Program-made: the position numbers and the translations under genes
Shown: positions 1 to 6,200 of the stretch, in pieces
How the letters are laid out: every line of letters begins with the position of its first letter
How positions within the stretch are numbered: the stretch's first letter is position 1
DNA from: Chloroflexota bacterium
GTDB lineage: Bacteria; Chloroflexota; UBA6077; JACQUR01
Length of the DNA stretch: 6,250 nucleotides
Direction: 5' to 3'
Assembly (NCBI GenBank): GCA_016210245.1
Contig: JACQUR010000379.1
Coordinates: 1 to 6,250, forward strand
The notes under the pieces: model-generated
What the model was told of the DNA's origin: nothing
Seen by the model: the letters and a program-made list of their open reading frames with translations, nothing else
The model's database searches: none

Positions 1-1992
1 GCCAAGAAGGACGGCGAAACCACCTCCATCGACGCCACCCACCTGGTGCGCACCGACCAGATGATCCTGCTCCGGGCGGAGGACATCGGCCTGCAGGTGC
101 CGGCGCCCGAGCAGGGCAAGCCCAAGCCGGACTACTTCGTGGTGATGAGCCCCAACGGCCCCCAGCGCCACGACCAGGCCGACGCGGGCGACCTGGAGGT
201 CAACACCACGCTCCAGGGCATTCCGGTGAAGAGCGTCTTCACCCTGCTCAAGGAGCGGGCCCAGGAGAAAACCCTGGAGCAGTATGCCGAGGTGTCCGGC
301 ATTCCAGCCCAGACCATCGCCGAGGTAGCGTGGGAGTTCACCAACCACGGCAAGAAGGCGGCCATCGACATGTATCGTGGCCCCGCCAAGCACACCAACG
401 GTTTCTACGCGGTGCAGGCCATCAACAGCCTGAACATCCTCATCGGCAACATGGACTGGAGAGGAGGGTTGGCCGATGGGGGCGGCGCCTGGGACGACCT
501 GGGCGGTAAGGAGGGACAGCCCTTCCCCCTGGGGAAGCTGCACCCCGGCAAGACCAAGAGCTTCGGCGTCACTTTCTCGCGCGAGGGTTGGCGCTACGAG
601 GAGTCCACCCTGTTCGAGCGCGACGGCGGCTACCCGGCCAGGCGCCCCTGGTATCCCTTCGCCTTCAACATGTGGCACGACCTCATCCCCTCGGCGGAGG
701 CCGGGTACCCCTACCCCATCAAGATGCTGTGGCTGAACATGGCCACGCCAGCGTACTCGGTCCCGGGCGCCGGGGAGCAGCTCCGCATCCTGCGCGATCC
801 GAAGATCATCCCTCTGGTGATCTCCACCGACATCGTGATCGGGGACACCAGCATGTACTCCGACTACGTGTTCCCCGATCTGAGCTACCTGGAGCAGTGG
901 GCCAGCCCTGGCGACGTGCCGCAGCCCGCCACGAAGTCTACCCCCTTCCGCCAGCCGGCCGCGCCCCCTGTTCCCGAGATCGTCACCATCGACGGCGAAG
1001 AGCTGCCGATGTCGCTCGAGGCGACGATGCTGGCGCTCGCCCAGCGGCTGGGCCTGCCCGGCTTCGGCAAGGACGGCTTCGGAGCGGGCGTGGACCTGAA
1101 GCGGCCCGAGGACTTCTACCTGAAGGTAGCCGCCAACCTGGCCTTCGGCGACAAGGCCGACGGCAGTGATGGCGTGCCCGAGGCCAGCGACGAGGAGCTG
1201 CAGGTCTTCCGCGCGGCGCGGCGCCATCTCCCGCCCGCGATGTACGACGACGCCAAGTGGCAGCGGGCGACGGGAGCGCAGTTCTGGCGCAAGACGGTCT
1301 ACGTGCTGAACCGCGGCGGGCGATTCGAGCACTTCAGCAAGATCTACGACGGCGACTACATGGCCCATCGCTTCGGCGGTACCTTCCACCTGTTCATCGA
1401 GCGGGTGGCGAAGCAGAAGCACAGCGTCACCGGGCAGCGGTTCGACGGCCTGCCGCACTATGACCCGCCGCTGTTCAGCAACGGGCGGGCGGTCGACGAC
1501 CAGGCCTTCCCCTTCCAGCTCATCACCTTCAAGGAGATCTTCGGCACCCAGAGTCGCACCCCGGGCACCTACTGGGCCAAGCTCTCGCTGCTGCCCGAGA
1601 ACTTCGTGTTGATGAACCGGGCTGACACGCGCCGCCTGGGGCTGGAAGAGGGCGACAGGGTACGGCTCTCCTCCGCCAGCTTGCCTCAGGGGGCTTCGGA
1701 CCTGGGCAACGGGCAGCAACGGGAGATGGTTGGCAAAGTCAAGCCCATCGAGGGCCTTCGCCCCGGCGTCATCGCCGTCTCCCAGTCCTTTGGCAACTGG
1801 GCCTACGGCGCCCAGGCGGTGGAGGTGGACAGAATCCTGGTTCCAGGCGACTCGCGCCGAAGCACCGGCCTCCAGATCAACCCGCTGCTGCGCCTGGACG
1901 ACCATACCAGGACCGGCCCGCTAGGCGATGCCATCGGGGGCAGCGTCTCGTTCTATGACACCAGGGTGAACGTGACGCGCGCGTACGCATAG
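1..1992 (+). CDS. ttrA: Tetrathionate reductase subunit A-like molybdopterin oxidoreductase, C-terminal part (5' end outside window)
   Basis: The frame is open from base 1 and gives 663 residues before the TAG stop. The GTG at 46 is only an internal codon, because coding sense continues upstream of it. The family is DMSO-reductase-type bis-MGD oxidoreductases. TtrA reduces tetrathionate to thiosulfate outside the cytoplasmic membrane, receiving electrons from TtrB. Stretches typical of TtrA as I remember it are HTNGFYAVQAINSLNILIGN (residues about 131-150), SYLEQW (about 295), LGLPGFGKDGFGAG (about 350), FGDKADGSD...PEASDEE (about 382-399) and NWAYGAQ (about 600). Residues about 500-640 form the molybdopterin-dinucleotide-binding domain. 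Full-length TtrA is about 1000 residues, so the Tat signal, the N-terminal [4Fe-4S] site and the Mo-ligand region are missing on the left. Related arsenate, selenate or other sulfur-oxyanion reductases remain possible; the exact substrate cannot be fixed. It is probably the last gene of its operon, since the next gene is convergent. Confidence 0.85.
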   Translation, partial: AKKDGETTSIDATHLVRTDQMILLRAEDIGLQVPAPEQGKPKPDYFVVMSPNGPQRHDQADAGDLEVNTTLQGIPVKSVFTLLKERAQEKTLEQYAEVSGIPAQTIAEVAWEFTNHGKKAAIDMYRGPAKHTNGFYAVQAINSLNILIGNMDWRGGLADGGGAWDDLGGKEGQPFPLGKLHPGKTKSFGVTFSREGWRYEESTLFERDGGYPARRPWYPFAFNMWHDLIPSAEAGYPYPIKMLWLNMATPAYSVPGAGEQLRILRDPKIIPLVISTDIVIGDTSMYSDYVFPDLSYLEQWASPGDVPQPATKSTPFRQPAAPPVPEIVTIDGEELPMSLEATMLALAQRLGLPGFGKDGFGAGVDLKRPEDFYLKVAANLAFGDKADGSDGVPEASDEELQVFRAARRHLPPAMYDDAKWQRATGAQFWRKTVYVLNRGGRFEHFSKIYDGDYMAHRFGGTFHLFIERVAKQKHSVTGQRFDGLPHYDPPLFSNGRAVDDQAFPFQLITFKEIFGTQSRTPGTYWAKLSLLPENFVLMNRADTRRLGLEEGDRVRLSSASLPQGASDLGNGQQREMVGKVKPIEGLRPGVIAVSQSFGNWAYGAQAVEVDRILVPGDSRRSTGLQINPLLRLDDHTRTGPLGDAIGGSVSFYDTRVNVTRAYA

Positions 1993-2001
1993 CCTGGCCG
2001 T

Positions 2002-2042
2002 TTCACCGGTGGCACAGGCGAGCCGCCTGTGCCACCGGTGAA
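2002..2042. terminator. Perfect 19-bp hairpin between convergent genes (putative bidirectional terminator)
   Basis: Arms 2002-2020 and 2024-2042 are exact reverse complements (19 bp) around a 3-base loop, AGC. The hairpin begins 9 bases after the ttrA stop and lies between two convergent genes, the usual place for a terminator. There is no T tract on either side, so it is not a classical intrinsic terminator. It could be a U-tract-less terminator, an mRNA 3'-end stabiliser, or a dispersed palindromic repeat. Confidence 0.6.
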
Positions 2043-2082
2043 CGCTGTACAAGAATGGGATCGGCTCGGCGCCGGCGAGGCT

Positions 2083-2130
2083 ACGCCTGCCCAGCGAGTA
2101 GTGGTTGCTCACGGATCGCTGGGCAGGCGT
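2083..2130 (-). terminator. 15-bp inverted repeat spanning the stop codon of the histidine kinase
   Basis: Arms 2083-2097 and 2116-2130 are exact reverse complements (15 bp) with an 18-base spacer. The right arm lies inside the last codons of the minus-strand kinase and the spacer contains its TGA stop (2109-2111), so the kinase mRNA would fold across its own stop codon. It is probably a 3'-end or termination structure for the kinase transcript. No T tract follows on the minus strand. Confidence 0.5.
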
Positions 2131-4643
2131 CCCGCCTGGTCAGTCGCTGCCGCTGGCAGAACGAAGCGGAAGGTAGTGATCTGACCCGGGTCGCTCTCGG
2201 CCCAGAGGCGGCCGCCGTGGGCCTCCACCAGCCCGTGGCTGATATACAGCCCGAGCCCCAGCCCATGTACTGTCCCCGCTCGCGCCTGGCGCGCACGGTA
2301 GAAGCGGGTGAACAGGTGGGGCAGCTCCTCGGGCGCAATACCGTCCCCGCGGTTGCTCACCGCTACCTCGACTCCTTCTGCCCGCCTCTCCACGGCCACC
2401 CGGATCTCGGTCTTCGGTGCGCCATACTTGGCAGCGTTGGACAGCAGGTTGCCCAGTACCTGCTCGATCCGCCCAGGGTCCACCTCCACCGGCGGCAGGT
2501 CTTCCGCGGCCTCCACCCGCAGCGGGCAACCCTGCACCATCACGGCTGTCCGCTCAACTACCTCGCGCACCAGCACCACCAGGTCCACCGGCCGCCGCTC
2601 CAGCGTCAGCCGCCCGGCCTCCAGGCGGGAGACGTCGAGCAGGTCGGCGATCATGCGGTCGAGCTGGCGGGCGCTGGCCAGGATGTGCTCCACCGCCTTC
2701 TGCTCTTGTGGCACAGCCAGGTGTTGCTGCGCCAGCCGGGCCAGCAGGCCGGCGTAGCCGGTGATGACGGTGGCCGGCTGGCGGAGGTCGTGGGCGATGA
2801 CCGAGGTCCACTCCTCCCGCAGCCGCTCCAGCTCCTCCGCCCGCTCGCGCTCGACCGCCTGGGCAGCCAGGCGTGCGCGCGCCTCACCGAAAGCGACGGC
2901 CAGACGCTCGACCTCCGCGGTGCGGCTCCGGGGTAGTGGCGCCGAGAACGTGCCGGCTACAAGCTGGTCCATTGCGCGGGCCAGCGCCCCGAGCGGCGTA
3001 CCCAGCGAGTCGGCCAACCTGCTCCCGAGGACCGCCGCGACGCCCATCAAGAGCAGCAACAGCCCGAAGTCCAGATCGCGCCCGGCCTCAACGTTGGCCA
3101 GGACGGCGGCCCTCGGGCGCTCCGCCACCACCGCCCAGCCCAGGTCCAACACCCGGGCATAGCCCGCCAGGCGCTCGCCGCTCCAGGCCGGGTAGCTGAG
3201 CGCTCCGGAGGCTGCCCCCCCGGCGAGCAGCGCGGCGACCGGTGGCACCGTAGAGAGCTCGACGGAGGAGCCCACGAGCGTCGCATCCGGGTGGGTAATG
3301 GTCCGCCCGCGGTCGTCGACCAGATACGTCTCTACGCCCGCGGTGGTGCGCGCTCGGTCGAGCAGCGCAGCCAGTCGCTCTGACTGGACCACCATCTTCG
3401 CCAGCCCTGCAAACCGGCCGTCGGGGGCGCGAATCGGTGCCCCGAACATCAAGACCGGCCGTTCGACGGCCGGCAAGACGACGATTTCCAGCGAGGGCTC
3501 GTTCGCGCGACGCGCGCGCTCGTACGCCTGGGAGCCGGCGATAGGTCGCACCGGGTGGCCATCGCTGCGTGCGATCGCGGTTCCATCGGCATCGAAGGTG
3601 CTGCAGGCGAGGACGTCGGGGTAGGCTCCGCACGAAGCTCGCAGCAGCGCCTGCTGGGCGTCAGGCCCCATGCGGGCGAGGTCGAGCTCGGTAGCCAGTG
3701 CCGCAACGGCGGCGCGATGGAGGTCGATATAGCTGGCGACCTCCTGGGCGAAGGCGACCGCCAGGACCTCCTGTTGCGCGAGCGCCTGGGCGATTGTCTG
3801 ACGCTCATCGCGGTAGGTGTCCACCGCCAGCACGACGACGAGCGGCAGGACAGCGGCGGCGGCCGTCGCCAGGACGAGTTGCACCCGCAAGGAGGCCGGA
3901 TCGAGGCGCCGCAAGCGGGGGCCCAGCCAGGGCAGCAGCGCCAGCACCATGCCGAAGCCGCCGTAGAAGGCGAGGCCGGCCCAGTCACGGGTGGGCAGCG
4001 GCCCGGCGGCGAGGTAGGCGAAAAAGGCGCCGGCTGTCATCAGATGCGCTGCCCTGTGCGTCGCAAGCGGCACGGGGGCGCGAAGCTGCGTGGCGGCAAG
4101 CCCGAGGCCGCCGCTCAGGAAGACGGCGCCGAACCACGGCAGAGCGGAGCGGGCGGGACCGTAGGTCGAGGCGGCGAACTGGTCGGGCAACGCCAGGATA
4201 ACAAGACCGTTGAGGCTGGTGCTCACCCCCAGGAGCAGGGCGAGCAGGTCGCCGCTGGCCCCCGCGCGATGCTCCCGGGCGTGGGAGAGGAGCGGCGCGA
4301 CCGCCGTCCCCAGGCCCAGGACGGCGTGGTGTACCACTGCGGCCCAGATCCCACTGACGATAACCCCGCCAGCCAGGAGCAGTGCAGCAGCGGCAGGAAA
4401 GTGCAGAGCGAACAGGCAGAGGCGCCCCAGCGGCTGGCTCCTGCTGTGGGGGGCGAACACGCTGATCCCTACGAGGGCAGCCCCGGCCAGCAGGAAGATG
4501 GTCCCCCACCCTGGCAGGTACGGCTGCAGCGGGGCGTTGACAGAAGCGTGAAAGTGGTGCGGCGCCACCAGCATCAGCGCCCCCAGGGCCATGCAGTACC
4601 CGCCCACTGCCCACTGGAGAGCCCCGATCCTCAGGTCCGGCAT
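2109..4643 (-). CDS. Membrane sensor histidine kinase: polytopic N-terminus, Cache, HAMP-like, HisKA, HATPase
   Basis: This 844-residue protein should sense an extracytoplasmic or membrane signal, autophosphorylate on a histidine and pass the phosphate to a response regulator not present here. Residues about 1-245 contain seven or eight hydrophobic segments. A further membrane helix (about 253-275) leads into a roughly 250-residue extracytoplasmic region resembling a double Cache domain (motifs FDADG, VDDRGRTITHPD, LDLGWAVVAE). Another helix (about 525-548) is followed by a HAMP-like linker and coiled coil to about 610. The H-box has His618 in AHDLRQP. The ATPase shows the N-box with Asn736 (LLSNAAKYG), the G1-box with Asp767 (DGIAPEE), the F-box LFTRFYRA, and the G2-box GLGLGLYIS near 794-802. 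The ATG is supported by AGGAGG six bases upstream. The domain plan differs from TtrS of Salmonella, whose sensor is a periplasmic-binding-protein type. Control of the flanking Ttr-like genes is inferred from position only. Confidence 0.9.
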   Translation of the reverse strand: MPDLRIGALQWAVGGYCMALGALMLVAPHHFHASVNAPLQPYLPGWGTIFLLAGAALVGISVFAPHSRSQPLGRLCLFALHFPAAAALLLAGGVIVSGIWAAVVHHAVLGLGTAVAPLLSHAREHRAGASGDLLALLLGVSTSLNGLVILALPDQFAASTYGPARSALPWFGAVFLSGGLGLAATQLRAPVPLATHRAAHLMTAGAFFAYLAAGPLPTRDWAGLAFYGGFGMVLALLPWLGPRLRRLDPASLRVQLVLATAAAAVLPLVVVLAVDTYRDERQTIAQALAQQEVLAVAFAQEVASYIDLHRAAVAALATELDLARMGPDAQQALLRASCGAYPDVLACSTFDADGTAIARSDGHPVRPIAGSQAYERARRANEPSLEIVVLPAVERPVLMFGAPIRAPDGRFAGLAKMVVQSERLAALLDRARTTAGVETYLVDDRGRTITHPDATLVGSSVELSTVPPVAALLAGGAASGALSYPAWSGERLAGYARVLDLGWAVVAERPRAAVLANVEAGRDLDFGLLLLLMGVAAVLGSRLADSLGTPLGALARAMDQLVAGTFSAPLPRSRTAEVERLAVAFGEARARLAAQAVERERAEELERLREEWTSVIAHDLRQPATVITGYAGLLARLAQQHLAVPQEQKAVEHILASARQLDRMIADLLDVSRLEAGRLTLERRPVDLVVLVREVVERTAVMVQGCPLRVEAAEDLPPVEVDPGRIEQVLGNLLSNAAKYGAPKTEIRVAVERRAEGVEVAVSNRGDGIAPEELPHLFTRFYRARQARAGTVHGLGLGLYISHGLVEAHGGRLWAESDPGQITTFRFVLPAAATDQAGRLPSDP

Positions 4644-4649
4644 CGAATC

Positions 4650-4655
4650 CCTCCT
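4650..4655 (-). promoter_or_regulatory. Shine-Dalgarno site of the histidine kinase
   Basis: The minus strand reads AGGAGG followed by six bases and the ATG at 4643. This consensus ribosome binding site fixes the kinase start against further in-frame candidates. Confidence 0.8.
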
Positions 4656-5080
4656 GGCCAGAGACCCGCCAACGCGTCATCTGACAGGTCGCGAGCCCGC
4701 GCAGACGGCCACGACAACAACCGCCTCGGCCCTCTCCCCTTCCTGCTTGTTCATCTTCCTGGCGGTCCGCCCGCACGGGGCGTGGAGCGGCTCGAGAGCA
4801 CGACCGTTCGCGGTGGCCCCGAGCCTCGGGACGCTGCGCAGCCTCATCTGTTTACAACGTAGCCGTGCGCCCGACGGAGACCGCGGCGTTGGAGCAAACC
4901 GCGCCTCACCGAGCGCCGCCGAGGCCCGTGCGGACTCGGTCTAGCATGGGCTGCGCCCGCCGCGCTGTCCCCTCCGCGACAGGGCAGCACCAGCACCTCG
5001 CCAGGCCGTTCGCTAACCTGTGCGATCGCCCGCGCAGCGGGTAGAATAGCCCCAACCGGTCGGTCTTTTGACGCTCCTGT
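4656..5080. other. Non-coding stretch upstream of the histidine kinase
   Basis: About 425 bases of GC-rich DNA with no gene I can support. Open frames crossing it (for example minus 5242-4844 and plus 4591-4944) have arginine- and proline-rich, low-complexity translations with no recognisable motif, as expected by chance at high GC. The kinase promoter should lie in this stretch or further right, but I see no convincing -35/-10 pair on the minus strand here. One GGGTAG element (5039-5044) sits near its right end. Confidence 0.5.
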
Positions 5081-5150
5081 GTACCCCCACCCCAGGGGAT
5101 AGGAGTGCTTATGCCGCTCACCCCGGGGGGTAGCCACCGGACCACCCGTT

Positions 5151-5156
5151 ATTATA
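5151..5156 (-). promoter_or_regulatory. Candidate minus-strand -10 element (TATAAT) in an AT-rich island
   Basis: Bases 5149-5167 are strikingly AT-rich within GC-rich DNA. On the minus strand they include a perfect TATAAT at 5156-5151. No good -35 hexamer lies 16-18 bases upstream (the region reads as the GGGGATAGG repeat), so any promoter here would depend on an activator. It could serve the kinase, about 510 bases away. On the plus strand the same island offers TATTAT (5150-5155). Confidence 0.3.
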
Positions 5157-5202
5157 TTTTCTATATACCCCAGGGGATAGGGCACCCAGCGCTGCTCACT
5201 CC

Positions 5203-5231
5203 AACGGGTAGTCCGACGACTACCCGTTTTT
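5203..5231 (+). terminator. 11-bp perfect hairpin followed by T5 (terminator-like or operator dyad)
   Basis: Arms 5203-5213 and 5218-5228 (AACGGGTAGTC / GACTACCCGTT) pair perfectly around CGAC, and a run of five T follows the stem (5227-5231). In form this is an intrinsic terminator on the plus strand, 180 bases before the downstream start. There is no evident upstream plus-strand gene for it to terminate. It could therefore be an attenuator or insulator, or the dyad may be a protein-binding site; its half-site recurs at 5243-5251. Confidence 0.5.
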
Positions 5232-5285
5232 GTATGGCCCAAGACTACCCGACAGGCTATGGCGGCTAGCCTGCGCGGGCCATAC
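5232..5285. repeat. Nested inverted repeat upstream of the ferredoxin-subunit gene
   Basis: Outer arms GTATGGCCC (5232-5240) and GGGCCATAC (5277-5285) are exact reverse complements. Inside them CAGGCTA (5253-5259) and TAGCCTG (5267-5273) form a second perfect 7-bp pair around a 7-base loop. The outer arm begins directly after the T5 run of the preceding hairpin. It may be a structured leader if transcription starts upstream, or a double operator at the DNA level. Confidence 0.5.
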
Positions 5286-5324
5286 GATGCGTGGTGAGAG
5301 ACAAGGGCAGGTTAAGACCTGAAC

Positions 5325-5353
5325 TTGACGCGACACGGCCGACTTACTATCGT
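5325..5353 (+). promoter_or_regulatory. Candidate sigma70-type promoter of the ttrB-like gene
   Basis: TTGACG (5325-5330, five of six to consensus) is separated by 17 bases from TATCGT (5348-5353, four of six). Transcription would begin near 5360 and leave a leader of about 50 bases before the ATG at 5411. A small dyad, GCCGAA (5369-5374) / TTCGGC (5381-5386), lies just downstream of the expected start site. Prediction by eye only. Confidence 0.35.
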
Positions 5354-5410
5354 TCTGCTTCTCCCTTAGCCGAAACGTTGTTCGGCAAAACAACCCGGGT
5401 GGTGATGGCC

Positions 5411-6199
5411 ATGACGGAGAGAACAGCTCAGCACTCAGCAGCGGTCACGCGGCGGCGATTCCTGAAAGCGCTCGCTGCCGCCGGCGCCGGTGGCGCCCTG
5501 GGCGGAACCATCGTGGCCGAGCGCGCCGCGGCCGAGGCTCCGGCAGGTGGCAAGGAGGCCGCTCGCCAGTGGGCCTTCGTCGTCGACATGCGCAAGTGTG
5601 ACGGCTGCGAGAAGTGCCGGAAGTCTTGCCAGAAGACGCACTACCTGAGCGTGGACCAGAAGTGGATCAACGTCTATCAGATGGCGACCACCACCGGGCA
5701 GAAGTACTTCATGCCCCGCCTGTGCATGCACTGCGAGAACGCGCCCTGTCTGCGGGTGTGCCCCGTCGGCGCGACGTTCAAGAACGGCGAGGGCGTGGTG
5801 CTGGTAGACCAGAGCATCTGCATCGGCTGCCGCACCTGCATGGCCGCCTGCCCGTACGAGGCTCGGTACTTCAACTGGAGCGAGCCGCCCGAGGCGCCGG
5901 CAGGGATCCAGCAGGCCATGCCCGAGTTTCCCGTGCCGCAGAAGAAGGGCACGGTGGGCAAGTGCATCCTGTGCGTCCACAACACCGAGATGGGCAAGCT
6001 GCCAGCCTGCGTGGAGGCCTGCACCATGGAGGCCCTGTACATCGGCGACCTGAAGGCCGACGTGGCCACGAACGGAAGGGAGACGGTCAAGCTCTCGAAG
6101 TTCCTGCGCGAGAACGATGCCATCCGCTTCCGCGAGGACCTGGGCACGCGCCCGCGGGTGTGGTACATCCTCGGGCACGGCCAGAAGCTGGACTTCTAG
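5411..6199 (+). CDS. ttrB: Tat-exported four-cluster [4Fe-4S] ferredoxin subunit, TtrB/NrfC/DmsB-like
   Basis: A 262-residue electron-transfer subunit expected to relay electrons from a membrane quinol oxidase to a molybdoenzyme outside the cytoplasmic membrane. The N-terminus has a twin-arginine signal, TRRRFLK (residues 13-19), then a small-residue hydrophobic stretch and a likely cleavage near AAA-EA (about 39-43). Sixteen cysteines form four cluster motifs: C63-C66-C69-C73, C105-C108-C113-C117, C137-C140-C143-C147 and C185-C188...C200-C204, as in TtrB, NrfC and DmsB-type proteins. The frame is open back to a GTG at 5291, but that extension has no family character. ATG 5411 has GGTGG (5398-5402) at a suitable distance; ATG 5405 is the alternative. 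The pairing with TtrA-type enzymes is family knowledge. Whether the partner is the gene at 1-1992 or one beyond the right edge is unknown, so the symbol is provisional. Confidence 0.85.
   Translation: MTERTAQHSAAVTRRRFLKALAAAGAGGALGGTIVAERAAAEAPAGGKEAARQWAFVVDMRKCDGCEKCRKSCQKTHYLSVDQKWINVYQMATTTGQKYFMPRLCMHCENAPCLRVCPVGATFKNGEGVVLVDQSICIGCRTCMAACPYEARYFNWSEPPEAPAGIQQAMPEFPVPQKKGTVGKCILCVHNTEMGKLPACVEACTMEALYIGDLKADVATNGRETVKLSKFLRENDAIRFREDLGTRPRVWYILGHGQKLDF
5427..5439 (+). repeat. Copy of the heptamer repeat inside the Tat signal peptide coding region
   Basis: The 13 bases CTCAGCACTCAGC at 5427-5439 are identical to 6238-6250, the right arm of the array after the gene. Here they encode part of the AQHSA stretch upstream of the twin arginines, a region of the signal peptide free to vary. 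Confidence 0.5.
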
Positions 6200-6200
6200 C

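Larger units (their letters stand above)
5089..5244. repeat. Two-copy 78-bp imperfect tandem repeat with GGGTAG/CTACCC half-sites
   Basis: Copy 1 (5089-5166) and copy 2 (5167-5244) align without gaps. By hand about 50 of 78 positions agree, with an identical 15-base start (ACCCCAGGGGATAGG) and a nearly identical block ACCACCCGTT / ACTACCCGTT (5141-5150 and 5219-5228). Each copy carries an inverted pair GGGTAG...CNACCC (5128-5147 and 5206-5225), and each starts with an ACCCC-AGGGGATAGG dyad. A degraded third start may follow (TACCCGACAGGCTATGG, from 5246). The location in a divergent intergenic region suggests an operator array rather than coding DNA. Confidence 0.7.

Noticed and set aside
2055..2936. 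Plus-strand open frame of 293 codons
   Set aside because: Antisense to the conserved kinase catalytic domains, with no recognisable protein features.
4677..4754. A 25-codon minus-strand frame ending 33 bases before the kinase start, with a short hydrophobic stretch
   Set aside because: The only Shine-Dalgarno-like AGGA is two bases from its ATG, too close, and nothing else supports translation. A leader peptide cannot be excluded.
3555..4862. Plus-strand open frame of 435 codons
   Set aside because: It lies antisense to the N-terminal half of the kinase. Its translation is low-complexity and rich in Q, G and R, a usual artefact opposite a GC-rich gene.
4844..5242. Minus-strand open frame of 132 codons upstream of the kinase
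   Set aside because: Its translation is arginine-rich and without motifs, and its repeated YPLG segments are just the 78-bp tandem repeat read through. It also spans the hairpins and the AT-rich island.
5089..5244. CRISPR array
   Set aside because: Only two long imperfect copies directly abutting, with no unique spacers between short identical repeats and no cas genes.
5291..5410. Longer start (GTG at 5291) for the ferredoxin subunit
   Set aside because: It would put 40 non-conserved residues before the Tat signal and would include the candidate promoter; Tat signals normally begin close to the N-terminus.
5435..6178. Minus-strand open frames opposite the ferredoxin subunit
   Set aside because: They are antisense shadows of a gene with sixteen cluster cysteines in canonical spacing.
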